Shown: positions 35,179 through 44,760, counted from the first letter of the stretch. The stretch: 64,000 nt of DNA from Brucella sp. BE17 (GCF_039545455.1 NZ_CP154467.1:1488001-1552000); one strand, 5' to 3'. Program-made: numbers and translations. Notes: generated by a model from the letters alone, not told the origin.

Positions 35179-36849
35179 CTAGCCTCCAATTTGGCTAGCC
35201 GTGTTAATGAGTTGAAGGAGTTCAGCGCGACGTCCGCTCAAATCCTCTCCGCGTGCTGATTGGGCCAATGTTTTGATAGCCCGCCAGTCCATTTTCTCCA
35301 GATAAGTAGACTTGCGCAATTTCTGCCCAAAGGCGGCGACAGCGACGGCAAAGCGGGTATCCTCTGAAGCTGCCTCAAGAGAAGGAAGTTGAGCCGCGGC
35401 CTCTATCGGCGTCTCAATCAGTGAACTGACATCTCCATCAGGTGCTTTGTAACGGATTTTGACGAAACCAAGCTCCTTGTCGTTGCGCGCGGAAGCAGAA
35501 GGAGACGGCTGTTCATATCGAAGCGGATCCATACCTCCGGGTGCACCTTTGGGCGTGATTTCATAGAGCGCTGTGACGCTGTGGCCTGCACCGATATCCC
35601 CGGCATCTACCGCGTCGTTGTTAAAATCCTCCCGATCCAGCAAACGCGTTTCATAGCCGATCAGCCGGTATTCCGACACGGCTTGCGGGTTGAATTCGAC
35701 CTGTACCTTGACATCCTTGGCGATGGTCAGCAGCGTGGAGCCAATCTCCTCTACCAACACCTTTCGTGCCTCGGAAAAGGAATCGATATAAGCTGCGTTT
35801 CCATTACCTGCCTGAGCCAGCGCCTGCATTCCCGCGTCATTGTAATTGCCTCGACCAAATCCAAGGATCGACAGGAAAACACCGGCACGGCGTTTTCCCT
35901 CGACAAGACGTTCTAATCCGCCCGGTTCCGATATTCCTACGTTAAAATCGCCGTCGGTTGCCAGGAGGATGCGATTTGTTCCGCCCTTTATGAAAGCCTG
36001 TTCCGCCAATCGGTATGCTGTCATTATGCCTTCTGCGCCTGCCGTTGATCCACCAGGCGTCAAGGCATCGAGAGCCGCAAGGATCTTTGCTTTTTCAGCG
36101 GCTGAGGTAGGTTCAAGCGCAACACCCGCCGAACCTGCATAGGTAACGATGGAGATCTTGTCTTGCGGTCGCATTTCGTTAATGAGCAGGCCAAAGGCAC
36201 GCTTTAAAAGCGGCAGTTTGTTCGGCGCATTCATGGATCCTGACGTATCGATGAGAAATACCAGATTGGCCGGTGCTACGTTTGCCATTTCCATCCGCTG
36301 GCTCTTGATGCCAATATGGACAAGACGGTTATTCAGATTCCACGGTGACGGCGTGACTGTGACATTGGACGAGAACGGAGCGCCGCCTTCAGGTGGTACG
36401 CCGTAATCGTAATCGAAATAATTGATTAATTCTTCCACGCGCACGGCTTCCGGTGCGGGGGTCTCGCCCATCATCAAAGCCTGGCGGACATAGGAATAGG
36501 ATGCGGTATCGACATCGATCGAAAATGTGGAAACCGGGTTCTCCGCGACACGGTAAATACCGTTGGCATCGAAATGTGCGAACTTGTCACCTGCCGGAGA
36601 CTGAAATGAACTGCGCTCACGAAACGATCCGTCGCTTATTCTCGCGGTCCCGGTTGGTGCCGGAGGCAGCACTGAGGTTGCTGCGGCGTCAACAGTCGGC
36701 TCAGACGGAAGCAGCGCGTTTTTGTTTGTTCGTTGGCTCTCAATGAAAATGGGGGCCCGCGTCAGCGCTGTATAGCCAAGAAAACCTAATCCGAGCGGCA
36801 GTATGACAAGTGTACCAACCACGATTTTACGAGACAGTTGACGTTTCAT
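35179..36849 (-). CDS. VWA-domain protein, YfbK-like, membrane anchored
   Basis: 556 residues from ATG 36849 (AAGGA upstream); the frame opens 50 codons earlier but lacks a ribosome site. An N-terminal anchor VVGTLVILPLGLGFLGYTAL is followed by a von Willebrand N-terminal region (FSIDVDTASYSYVRQALM, then VRVEELINYFDYDY), the VWA domain with the MIDAS motif FLIDTSGSMN and LLATDGDFNVG, and a C-terminal DUF3520-like part. The domain sits in the periplasm and binds protein partners through a metal ion. YfbK-type genes are often beside ECF sigma/anti-sigma genes, and such a pair lies 4 kb downstream here. Confidence 0.9.
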   Translation of the reverse strand: MKRQLSRKIVVGTLVILPLGLGFLGYTALTRAPIFIESQRTNKNALLPSEPTVDAAATSVLPPAPTGTARISDGSFRERSSFQSPAGDKFAHFDANGIYRVAENPVSTFSIDVDTASYSYVRQALMMGETPAPEAVRVEELINYFDYDYGVPPEGGAPFSSNVTVTPSPWNLNNRLVHIGIKSQRMEMANVAPANLVFLIDTSGSMNAPNKLPLLKRAFGLLINEMRPQDKISIVTYAGSAGVALEPTSAAEKAKILAALDALTPGGSTAGAEGIMTAYRLAEQAFIKGGTNRILLATDGDFNVGISEPGGLERLVEGKRRAGVFLSILGFGRGNYNDAGMQALAQAGNGNAAYIDSFSEARKVLVEEIGSTLLTIAKDVKVQVEFNPQAVSEYRLIGYETRLLDREDFNNDAVDAGDIGAGHSVTALYEITPKGAPGGMDPLRYEQPSPSASARNDKELGFVKIRYKAPDGDVSSLIETPIEAAAQLPSLEAASEDTRFAVAVAAFGQKLRKSTYLEKMDWRAIKTLAQSARGEDLSGRRAELLQLINTASQIGG

Positions 36850-37110
36850 CTTCCGGTCCTTTCCTTGAAAGCGATACCCGTAAGACGTGAGCCGGATTGG
36901 CATTCCTTGGCAAAAATTATGGAATATATCTTGGTGTCGATCGCCAAGGTCAATGCTGTAACGGACGTACAGCGTATCCATTCCATGTCTGCGCTCCAAT
37001 TTGACACAGATTGAAATCCCGGCGGGAATGCTGCCCTATGACATAAGCAAAAACAGGGTTTTGGTCTCCCCCCCCCGGCACTGATATTCGATACCAGAGG
37101 CATCAAAGCC

Positions 37111-37698
37111 TCATTTAACTCCTCTTTCCGCTTTGAAGCGTTCCAGCAGGCCTGTAAGGGGACTGTAGAGAAGGTCGCCATTGATCCGGGGGGGAGGATC
37201 ATAAGCGAAGACAAAATCATATCGTCCATCACGCTCGATCGTGATATCGACAATCGTCCAGGGCTCCTTATCTTTGTTCTGCATTGCTTCCTGTAAGGCA
37301 CGGAATTTTTGCTTTGTCGCCATGCTCAGGCGAAAGCTGAGGTCTTCTAGCAACCCACCCGGTTTTTGTGCCAATATGGCCGTCTGCGTGCTCGATCGTG
37401 CCCCCGAGTCCACGAGCAATTCGTGATTGACCGCGATGTAAATCCAGTCGCGATCCTCCCAATCAAAATCATGAAGATCTGTCCGATCAGCAACGATGGC
37501 GCGGACAATGTCTGTCTGTAATTTGGTAAGCGAAGGTTCAGCTTTTTCAGCGCCGTGAGCCTGCTTGCGAAATCCCGTAAATATGCGCTTGAACATGATG
37601 TCAGTTCCCTCCGAACCGGTTTGCGCGGCAGCATAACCAGTGAGCAGGACATATGTGCCAAAAACGCAGATAAAAAACTGGCAGGCAAGACTTCGCAT
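37111..37698 (-). CDS. Secreted YezG/DUF600-like protein
   Basis: 195 residues from ATG 37698 (GGGAAG upstream), giving a signal peptide LACQFFICVFGTYVLLTGYA with a likely cut after AAAQ. The mature part has the DUF600/YezG pattern: DWIYIAVNHELLVDSG, then EPWTIVDITIERDGRYDFVF and YDPPPRINGD. YezG proteins are usually cytoplasmic immunity proteins to polymorphic toxins, so an exported form is unusual. Longer starts up to 37887 exist but would overlap the divergent gene. No toxin gene is adjacent. Confidence 0.7.
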   Translation of the reverse strand: MRSLACQFFICVFGTYVLLTGYAAAQTGSEGTDIMFKRIFTGFRKQAHGAEKAEPSLTKLQTDIVRAIVADRTDLHDFDWEDRDWIYIAVNHELLVDSGARSSTQTAILAQKPGGLLEDLSFRLSMATKQKFRALQEAMQNKDKEPWTIVDITIERDGRYDFVFAYDPPPRINGDLLYSPLTGLLERFKAERGVK

Positions 37699-37852
37699 GA
37701 TAGACTTCCCACAATGAATATTCATTCGACGCCTCGCGGTTACGATACCTTGGTCATCATCATTTGAAGGGACATTCATCTTTTTTGTCTCTTGCCAAGG
37801 ATCGTCGCCTGTCGACCGTCTCATTGATAGATCATTCGGGAGGTTAAGTTTC

Positions 37853-38383
37853 ATGAAACGTTTGACGCTGGCTTCGTCGATTATCATCGGCCTGTATTTT
37901 TCTCAATCCGGCGGGGCTCAAACGTCTGACTTGAACAAACTCAGCAATCAGCAGATCGTCACGCGCGCACCGGAAATCCACCCGGCCGCACTTTACGTTC
38001 TGGCCGCAAGACTGCTTGCCGAAGGCAAAGGGCAGGAAGCAGCCAACTGGATGTATGCGGGACAGCTTCGTTATCGCGTTTTCATCACGGCAACAAAGCA
38101 AAGCGCTGGCAACAGTGAAATGCCCCTGTTCGGCGCCCTGACAGAACAGGTCGGCCGCCCGGTCAATGAATATGTCGCTGGCGACCCCGATGAATGGATC
38201 GCTGCAATCGATTGGGCTCTGGACTGGGACGAAAGCAATCCCAACACCCTTGTCGATAAACGCACACACGCCACAACCATTAAAGAGGTCCGTGCGGGTC
38301 TCGTTAAACTGCGCACGCATGTGGATTCCAATCGTGAAGAGATCCGTCGCCAGAGAACAGAAAATGGTCTGGAAAATCGTTGA
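37853..38383 (+). CDS. Secreted hypothetical protein
   Basis: 176 residues with a signal peptide (MKRLTLASSIIIGLYFSQS, cut near GGAQT). The mature part is helical, with HPAALYVLAARLLAEGKGQE resembling a TPR/SEL1-like repeat start, and a charged end. An AGG-rich ribosome site lies upstream. First of a three-gene run (37853-40342) of exported proteins with short or overlapping spacings. Function unknown. Confidence 0.7.
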   Translation: MKRLTLASSIIIGLYFSQSGGAQTSDLNKLSNQQIVTRAPEIHPAALYVLAARLLAEGKGQEAANWMYAGQLRYRVFITATKQSAGNSEMPLFGALTEQVGRPVNEYVAGDPDEWIAAIDWALDWDESNPNTLVDKRTHATTIKEVRAGLVKLRTHVDSNREEIRRQRTENGLENR

Positions 38384-38396
38384 GGGAGCCTTGAAC

Positions 38397-38747
38397 ATGC
38401 TGCGCCCTACTCGCATCCTATCTGTCACCCTATGCTTGCTGTTTCATGGACCGGTGTTTGCCGCGGATAAAAGCGACCCTGGTGCGATGCACCTTGCTGT
38501 TGGGAAAACAAATATTCATTGCATGAAACAGCCCTGCCCCTGGCGCGGCATCGTCGATCTTGATGACACCGCGCGCGAACCCCGGAGGCTGCTATGGAGC
38601 GGTAGCGATTTGCCCGCACTTGTTGCATCTGAGACAGACGCCAAACGGTTGCGCGATGTCTGGTCGGAGCATGGATGTCTGGCCGTGGCGGGATGGTTCA
38701 ACGGTCAAACCCTGCGTATCGACAAAATTCTGGGTAACTGTCCATGA
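38397..38747 (+). CDS. Secreted hypothetical protein with conserved cysteines
   Basis: 116 residues from ATG 38397 (GAGGGAG upstream). Signal peptide LSVTLCLLFHGPVFAAD. The mature part has four cysteines (CMKQPC, HGC and NCP) that could form two disulfides in the periplasm, and a small beta-rich look (RGIVDLDD, LWSGSDLPALV). Longer in-frame starts within the previous gene are unlikely. Its stop overlaps the start of the next gene (ATGA). Function unknown. Confidence 0.7.
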   Translation: MLRPTRILSVTLCLLFHGPVFAADKSDPGAMHLAVGKTNIHCMKQPCPWRGIVDLDDTAREPRRLLWSGSDLPALVASETDAKRLRDVWSEHGCLAVAGWFNGQTLRIDKILGNCP

Positions 38748-40342
38748 AATGGCGCTCTTTTGCTTTTGGACTTATGCTGTTTATTGCTTTTCCAGCTCAA
38801 GCCGATCAGCTGACTGATTTTAACGCCGACCTCGGTAAAGTTGTCGGCGCATTCAACGCCGCGCAGCTTTATGCCGAACAGTGCGATATGAAATATCCCT
38901 CGAGCAAATCAGAGCGTCGCGATGTTCTCGCCGGTTGGTCTTATGCCAATTCCAAATCGAACTATGACCGGCTTATGAAAGGAATTCAGGCGCGTATTCC
39001 CGACATCGCTGTGCAGATCAGCCGCGAGAGGGACAAACTGGCGGGTGTTATCGCAAAGGAAATCGCGAAAAGCCCCCAGCAATGCGACGATCTCATGAAA
39101 GTGTTCAAAGAGGACAGCCAGTTTTCGGTCGAGAGGCCAGTGCGCCGACTTATCGTTAGTGCATCGAAACTTGGCATTGATATTGCTGACGCACCGGAAA
39201 TTGTACCGAAACAGAAGTCAGCGGATGAGATCAGCATCCTTCGCATTGCAGCGTTATCTGCGCGACTGGAAGCAAAAATGGCTGAGATCGGCAGCAAGGA
39301 AGGTGCGAGGCGTTATCGTGAGCTCAGCAGTGCACGCGAAAGTCATGCACGCGATTGGCTTATCGCGGATGGAATGCAGCTTTTGTATGGTCGGGTCACG
39401 AAGGATGATGAGTTGCGTGAATGGCGCGATGATCAGCAATCATCTTTCAAGGTGGAGTGCGATACATTCGTCAGCGACGAGCATAAGGCAAAAATGGTAC
39501 AGGCCGTCGGCCAAGAGCGCGTAGTACTCGGTACGCCAAGGTCCATTCACGACACGCGCAAAGGCGGAAAACTGACGCTGCGCAAATGCAGTGTGTTCAC
39601 GATTGAGGAAACGGGTCGACCTTTTCTGGACGAAAATGACGTTGCCGGGTTGATGCCCCGCCCTATGGAGGAGAGTGAAGCTTATGCCGGGCCGAACCAG
39701 GGTATTAATCTGAATTCTGTCGACCGTGTCCTGTACGAAGCCAGCTTCGACAATCGCCTGGACGGCTTCGGCAACGGCTATATCGATCGTCAGGAGGCGA
39801 TCTATATTCTTCTTTCCGATGGCAGTGCCTATCATCACGAATGGAGCTTCCCCTTTACCGATCTTGCCGTAAACCGTTCAAAAGAGCGCGAGCCTGAGCG
39901 CTGGTTCACATGGGAAGAAACCGATGGCGCGATCACGCTTACTCACACCGGCGGCGAGGCTAAGGGGTCGACGTTTCAGCTCAAAAAGCCACAAAAACTG
40001 CGTCCCATGTCCATGCAGAACCTGAAAGCTCGTTATTATTATCTCCAGGTGGGCATGGGCGGACACAGACAGGATCGCAGTTATGTCTTTTCTGACGACG
40101 GAAGGCTCACCTATCATCGTAGCGGTTTCGTGGCTGGCAATGTTGCGACGAGTTACATTATCGTCAACGGTAGTAACGACAAGAATGTTAAAGCGAATTA
40201 CCGTTTTGAGGATTTTGCCTTGATGCTTGAACGCGATGGTGAAATCGAAAGGCACTTTCTCGCGGTTCCTGACAGCGCAGACGAGGCGTTACCCGATACC
40301 CTCATCATCCGTGGCACAGCGTATTGGCTCGACAAGAAATGA
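38744..40342 (+). CDS. Secreted hypothetical protein, 532 residues
   Basis: Signal peptide MKWRSFAFGLMLFIAFPAQA. The N-terminal half is helical (CDMKYPSSKSERRDVLAGWS, then LMKGIQARIPDIA). The C-terminal half is beta-rich and acidic (GNGYIDRQEAIYILLSDGSA, YSHH-like YHHEWSF). The DNRLDGFGNGYIDRQE stretch loosely resembles a calcium-binding loop, but this is weak. It overlaps the previous gene by four bases. I do not recognise a family; likely periplasmic. Confidence 0.7.
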   Translation: MKWRSFAFGLMLFIAFPAQADQLTDFNADLGKVVGAFNAAQLYAEQCDMKYPSSKSERRDVLAGWSYANSKSNYDRLMKGIQARIPDIAVQISRERDKLAGVIAKEIAKSPQQCDDLMKVFKEDSQFSVERPVRRLIVSASKLGIDIADAPEIVPKQKSADEISILRIAALSARLEAKMAEIGSKEGARRYRELSSARESHARDWLIADGMQLLYGRVTKDDELREWRDDQQSSFKVECDTFVSDEHKAKMVQAVGQERVVLGTPRSIHDTRKGGKLTLRKCSVFTIEETGRPFLDENDVAGLMPRPMEESEAYAGPNQGINLNSVDRVLYEASFDNRLDGFGNGYIDRQEAIYILLSDGSAYHHEWSFPFTDLAVNRSKEREPERWFTWEETDGAITLTHTGGEAKGSTFQLKKPQKLRPMSMQNLKARYYYLQVGMGGHRQDRSYVFSDDGRLTYHRSGFVAGNVATSYIIVNGSNDKNVKANYRFEDFALMLERDGEIERHFLAVPDSADEALPDTLIIRGTAYWLDKK

Positions 40343-40453
40343 TATTCACTTTTGAACGCTCGACATTCAAGACCGCCGGGCAAGTGGACGCTTAAATAGC
40401 ACTCTGGACGAGGCAATTGATATTATATACCAATTGTTCGCGCTATTGGTTGC

Positions 40454-41062
40454 GTGGTCATCGTTCACGGAAGGGGAGTGAGCATTCATAATATAGATGC
40501 TCCAAGCAGTAATAACTCGGTGGCAAGCGGCGCTGTTGCACAGCGACGGGAGAATGACGCGCTCGTGAAGCAAGCCAAGACAGGTGATGTCGCAGCGTTC
40601 GAGCAATTGGTGCGTTCCTATTACCCTTTTATTCTCAAGACGGCGTTTCGCTGGCTCGGGAATAAAAGCGATGCCGAAGATGTGACGCAATCTATCTGTA
40701 TGCGGCTGGCGACAATAATCGAGAGTTTTGATGGCCGGGCGAGTTTTTCAAGCTGGCTCTACCGTGTCACATTGAATGCGGTTCGCGATTTTCAACGCAG
40801 CCACCAACGTCGCCAAAGGCTTGTTACAAGAGCGGCGATCATATCACCTGATATCATGGAGCCGGATCAGGAGGATTTGTTACAGTTAAATGATATATGG
40901 CGAAAAGTACGTGAATTGCCGGAAAAACAACGAGACGCCATACTTCTGGTCTATGCGGAAGAATTGAGCCACGCAGAAGCGGCAAAAATCATGCAATGCA
41001 AAGAGGTGACCGTTTCTTGGCATATCCATAAGGCGCGTAAACTGCTGAAAGAACTGCTATGA
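40454..41062 (+). CDS. ECF-type RNA polymerase sigma factor
   Basis: Up to 202 residues. Region 2 contains ALVKQAKTGDVAAFEQLVRS, the helix FRWLGNKSDAEDVTQSI and FSSWLYRVTLNAVRDFQRS; region 4 contains LPEKQRDAILLVYAEELSHA and a helix-turn-helix EAAKIMQCKEVTVSWHIHKA. These are sigma-70 regions 2 and 4 without region 3, as in ECF sigma factors. The first codon is uncertain: GTG 40454 lacks a ribosome site, while GGAAGGGGA sits directly at GTG 40478. The next gene overlaps by four bases and is a likely membrane anti-sigma. The target promoters are unknown. Confidence 0.88.
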   Translation: MVIVHGRGVSIHNIDAPSSNNSVASGAVAQRRENDALVKQAKTGDVAAFEQLVRSYYPFILKTAFRWLGNKSDAEDVTQSICMRLATIIESFDGRASFSSWLYRVTLNAVRDFQRSHQRRQRLVTRAAIISPDIMEPDQEDLLQLNDIWRKVRELPEKQRDAILLVYAEELSHAEAAKIMQCKEVTVSWHIHKARKLLKELL

Positions 41063-41823
41063 TCCGCACGGAACAGAATCCCTTCCAGAGACTGTCCAGA
41101 ATTCCTGATCCGACGCCGGATACTCGGAAGATGGAAGACGACGTGCGCCAAAGCGTGGAGGCATTTTCCGAGCACAGATTGCGCGAGAAAGCGTCATCAC
41201 ATTCAAACCCATGGCGAAAAATCGGGCTGTGGTTTGCCCATCATACCAATCGCATCATTCCGGCAACTGCGGGTGTTTGTGCGGTGGCTGTTGCGCTGAT
41301 CGTTGCCTTGCCGGCATTACGCGATCCAGCCGTCCCTCCTGCTCCTTCCATGGAACAATCATCAACGAGTGTCGCGCGCCAAAAATCTGAGCCGCTTGCC
41401 GATCAGCACACCGCTCACTCTGAATCACGTATGGGGGTACGACCCTCACCAGTTCCACGAACGGCTGAACCTGATGCACAGCCGGTACTCGCCCGCTACG
41501 ATTTCGGAGACCTTCACCTCGGTGTCATTAACACGGAGGACACAACAGCGATTTATCTCATCGAGGGAAACATTCAGCGACAGTTGGAAATTTCCAGAAA
41601 GGAAGCCGACGTCGCAGGAGTGATTACAGACGCCTTCACGTATCAACGCGATACGGGGTCGCCTCAACTGCTTCTCATTCAATTTCGCCTTGGAGAAACG
41701 GAAGGATGGAGAGTTTTTGTCAAGAGAGGCGCGGGATTTGCTTTCTCTAAAGAACTGACCGCAATTGCCGCTCAGTCCGACACACGAGACGCTGCCGTGC
41801 ACAGTATAGACAGTGCTCAATAA
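41059..41823 (+). CDS. Single-helix membrane protein coupled to the ECF sigma gene (putative anti-sigma factor)
   Basis: 254 residues overlapping the sigma gene by four bases (ATGATC). A cytoplasmic N-terminus of about 75 residues is followed by one membrane helix (TAGVCAVAVALIVALPAL) and a Pro/Ser-rich periplasmic linker leading to a small beta-rich domain (LARYDFGDLHLGVINTEDTT). This one-pass layout right after a sigma gene fits an anti-sigma factor. No ZAS zinc motif is visible in the N-terminus, so the assignment rests on context. Confidence 0.7.
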   Translation: MIRTEQNPFQRLSRIPDPTPDTRKMEDDVRQSVEAFSEHRLREKASSHSNPWRKIGLWFAHHTNRIIPATAGVCAVAVALIVALPALRDPAVPPAPSMEQSSTSVARQKSEPLADQHTAHSESRMGVRPSPVPRTAEPDAQPVLARYDFGDLHLGVINTEDTTAIYLIEGNIQRQLEISRKEADVAGVITDAFTYQRDTGSPQLLLIQFRLGETEGWRVFVKRGAGFAFSKELTAIAAQSDTRDAAVHSIDSAQ

Positions 41824-41984
41824 AGCTTTTTTTGGGGAATTAAAAAATTTGACCAAGCTTGGCGCAACGGGAGGCGTCCAAATTTCATAAACCTCGACTG
41901 GCCTGATCATAAGACTATACGGATGATGTACCTAGGTTTTACGAAGGCCAACACTTCGTATTCTGCTATTGGAGGAATTCGACA

Positions 41985-42347
41985 ATGAGATTTACGAATT
42001 TGAGCGTAACTGTATTGACGGTCTTAACCTTGTTAATGCCCGCTACGAATGTTTGGGCTTACGACACAAATACCCTTGATCGCCATCTAGACTCCCAGCG
42101 CTGGAACCGTTTGCAGGACCATCAAAACAGGAAAAGGATGGGACCTAAAAGAAAAACTCACAAGCGCCAGCAAGCAGCTCAGCCCAGATGCTCAGCCGAT
42201 TCCATGCCGCGTTCTGAGCGCCAGCGCATAGAGGCCAGAGCCACGCGCATCATGAAGAGGGAAGGAAGAGAAGCTGCCGTTGCTTATGCACGCAAAGAGG
42301 GCATGGCTTACCGTAAACGACTGCAGAGACAGGGTATCTGCCCGTAA
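41985..42347 (+). CDS. Small secreted basic protein
   Basis: 120 residues. ATG follows GGAGGAA. A signal peptide (VTVLTVLTLLMPATNVWA) precedes a very basic mature part (NRKRMGPKRKTHKRQQ) and a helical end (RIEARATRIMKREGREAAVA). Two cysteines. Similar small Arg/Lys-rich periplasmic proteins occur in Brucellaceae without known function. Confidence 0.65.
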   Translation: MRFTNLSVTVLTVLTLLMPATNVWAYDTNTLDRHLDSQRWNRLQDHQNRKRMGPKRKTHKRQQAAQPRCSADSMPRSERQRIEARATRIMKREGREAAVAYARKEGMAYRKRLQRQGICP

Positions 42348-42470
42348 ATTAATCTCCCGTTTCTACATACAGCATCGCGCGCATGAATAGTGATTTGCCC
42401 TTATCTCATCTCACTGCTCCACAGCCAGCTTCACTGACCGCACGATCATTATCCTTGCAAAGAAAACCGT

Positions 42471-43175
42471 ATGCGCCATCTGAAAAAGCCTATCCTCGCT
42501 ATCATTCTCGCCATCATTCCGTTTTTTGTTTTCCTAGGCTCGCAGAAAACAGTTCAAATCAACGGCGCACTCACCACAGACAGCCGTTTTAATATTCTCG
42601 GCGTTATTTTGGGTGTGATTGCAATCGGAATGGCAATTTCCGTTCTGAGATCATCCAGTTCTGACAACACAATGCGCATGGGGCTGGGGGCAGCTGCGGG
42701 AATATTAGGCGTGGTCCAGATCGCAGCCGCATTCGATTTGGTGCGCATAGATCCTTGGGAATGGATCAATCCCGACCGAAATCTTCCTGTATTGAAGTAT
42801 GCCGGTCCCGGCGTGAATATGGATGGAAAGGTCTTTGTTACAACCCAGACTGCAGAAGGCTATAAAAATGCGGTTTGGTCAAAAAAGGTCGACCTGATCC
42901 GTCTAACGCAATTCCATATGGGATACGCTGATCACTGCCACGCAGGACGCTATCGGGTGAATACGGAAGTAGCCCTGGCAATTCCCGATTATTTTACAAA
43001 AGAAGAAAGCGGCGAAATTCTTGCGGAAGCCGAAAAGCGCAAACTTTCAACTGCGCAAGAGTGCAATCCTAAAAATGCGAGCGTTGCAATGGGTAGAACG
43101 GTCGACGAAATCAACAGCAATATCGATGCGATGGATGCCTTTGAACGAAAGTACAAGCAACTTGCAGGCATTTAG
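42471..43175 (+). CDS. Membrane-anchored hypothetical protein
   Basis: 234 residues with three N-terminal hydrophobic segments (PILAIILAIIPFFVFLG, FNILGVILGVIAIGMAISVL and MGLGAAAGILGVVQIAAAFD), then a soluble part (WEWINPDRNLPVLKYAG onward) with two cysteines and a helical end. No family recognised. Placed on the same strand between two small exported proteins. Confidence 0.65.
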   Translation: MRHLKKPILAIILAIIPFFVFLGSQKTVQINGALTTDSRFNILGVILGVIAIGMAISVLRSSSSDNTMRMGLGAAAGILGVVQIAAAFDLVRIDPWEWINPDRNLPVLKYAGPGVNMDGKVFVTTQTAEGYKNAVWSKKVDLIRLTQFHMGYADHCHAGRYRVNTEVALAIPDYFTKEESGEILAEAEKRKLSTAQECNPKNASVAMGRTVDEINSNIDAMDAFERKYKQLAGI

Positions 43176-43232
43176 CCAGAAGCTTTTTAAGGATCAGGAC
43201 CTATTGATTTGACAAGAGGACACGGTGCCGAA

Positions 43233-43700
43233 ATGAGAGCAAAAATGATTGCCGCGTTGGCTTCGCTTGTTGCGATTTGCGGGGCAACTAATGCCCATGC
43301 CGCATGGGAAAAGACACGATGGGGCATGTCCCCGAAAGAGGTCTTGTCTGTCGTGCCCAATGCAAAACCTTATAAGCCACGTGCCAACGAGATTTATACG
43401 GATCATGGCGCAGACTATGCGCCACTGGTCAAAGCGAATTATGGTCTGGGTGGTATCGAGACTTCCGTTTCACTTCTGTTCGATAAACAAAAACGACTGG
43501 CATTTGCTCTCATCAATCCCGTAGCTGCGTCTGATTGCAAGGATTTAAAACAGCATGTGGTATCAACACATGGAGCGGGCAAAACGACGGCCGTCGGGGG
43601 GACGATCGAAATTACGGATTGGTCCGATGGCAACGATCAGATCAAATTGACAGCCTCATCCTCTGCTGGAATTTGCAATCTTTCCTGGCGCTCCAAATGA
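43233..43700 (+). CDS. Small exported hypothetical protein
   Basis: 155 residues from ATG 43233 (AGAGGA eleven bases upstream); an earlier TTG at 43209 is less likely. Signal peptide AALASLVAICGATNAHA, then a motif AWEKTRWGMSPKEVLSVVPN common in periplasmic repeat proteins that start with W-G-M-S-x-x-x-V. Beta-rich mature part, two cysteines. Function unknown. Confidence 0.7.
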   Translation: MRAKMIAALASLVAICGATNAHAAWEKTRWGMSPKEVLSVVPNAKPYKPRANEIYTDHGADYAPLVKANYGLGGIETSVSLLFDKQKRLAFALINPVAASDCKDLKQHVVSTHGAGKTTAVGGTIEITDWSDGNDQIKLTASSSAGICNLSWRSK

Positions 43701-43749
43701 TTGAAGCTGTTTGGTCTCCGTGAGGCAACGTCCATCTGAAAGAGCTGCA

Positions 43750-44760
43750 ATGATCCCGCGTCTCTTTTATAGCGTGCTCTTGCTGCTGGGTTTGCTGCTT
43801 CTGGCCGGCTGTGGCAATGGACGCGCGGAAGCGGAAAAGGCGGCCGTGGAACTGGCTGAGGCGATTTATCCCGGTCAGCTCGAGCTCTATGCCACGTATC
43901 TGCAGAAAGCCCATTACGATGTGATATTTTCAGTCAAGGGCGACCCTGTCACCCGAATCCGGCTGGCGATGGATCGTAACCCCGCCGATTGCAGGCTAGA
44001 CGCGCCATGCGAGAAACGGCTGCGGATGGCCTATGTGAGCGGTATAGACCTCGGCGCCGAACTCAAGGCGCTTGATAGGACTTTTACAGCCTGCGGCATT
44101 CCAGTTCTGGCCGTCAATTGGTTCGGTGGAAAGGCACATCTCGTTCCCATTGTACAGGAGCCGCTAAACAACGAAAACCAGAATAGGGTTTTCGACAAGC
44201 TGAACCAATGTGTCGCGCAATTCCGTACGGATAATTATAAAACACAGTGGTGGAACGAACGCTCCAATATCAGGATCATCATAGCGAGCAATGACACCCA
44301 ACAGAAACCTACAAAACCAATTCCCTTGACGTTTGAGAATTCGGTACCTGGTTTTTTGCAAAACAGGCCAGCCTATTCCATGGTCTTCAGGCTGGATGGC
44401 GAGAATGTTGAGAACGGCGCTTTACGGTTCGAGCCTTTCCATAAATTTGAACAAAAGATTATGGAAACAATCAAAAATGAAGCCACCGGCTTTTTACAAA
44501 AGCAGGCAGATAAGCCAATGCTTGAAACATCGGCAATACTCTGGGATACGCAGCTCGACCCTCAACGGGTCGATATGATACGCACCTATTTACTGGCATG
44601 CACTGTGGAGGTTCGCGATGGCAAGCGGTGTCTGAAAGGCAATGTGGCAATTGGGATAAAATATGACATCAACAAGCACAAAGTGCTTGAGATGCGTAGA
44701 ATTCCTATTGAACGCGACAGATCTGGATCCGCTATCTTTCCGCCGCTGCCCAGTCGCTAA
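43750..44760 (+). CDS. Putative lipoprotein
   Basis: 336 residues from ATG 43750; the frame opens 13 codons earlier without support. An N-terminal lipoprotein signal LLLLGLLLLAGC gives a lipobox LAGC with cysteine at about residue 21. The mature part starts with a helix and then mixed structure, including VLAVNWFGGKAHLVPIV. Two further cysteines (CRLDAPC) lie close together. Function unknown; inner or outer membrane leaflet anchoring is expected from the residue after Cys (Gly). Confidence 0.75.
   Translation: MIPRLFYSVLLLLGLLLLAGCGNGRAEAEKAAVELAEAIYPGQLELYATYLQKAHYDVIFSVKGDPVTRIRLAMDRNPADCRLDAPCEKRLRMAYVSGIDLGAELKALDRTFTACGIPVLAVNWFGGKAHLVPIVQEPLNNENQNRVFDKLNQCVAQFRTDNYKTQWWNERSNIRIIIASNDTQQKPTKPIPLTFENSVPGFLQNRPAYSMVFRLDGENVENGALRFEPFHKFEQKIMETIKNEATGFLQKQADKPMLETSAILWDTQLDPQRVDMIRTYLLACTVEVRDGKRCLKGNVAIGIKYDINKHKVLEMRRIPIERDRSGSAIFPPLPSR

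Noticed and set aside
34976..35182. Plus-strand 68-codon frame beside the VWA gene
   Set aside because: No ribosome site or homology seen, and it runs into the 3' end of the VWA gene.
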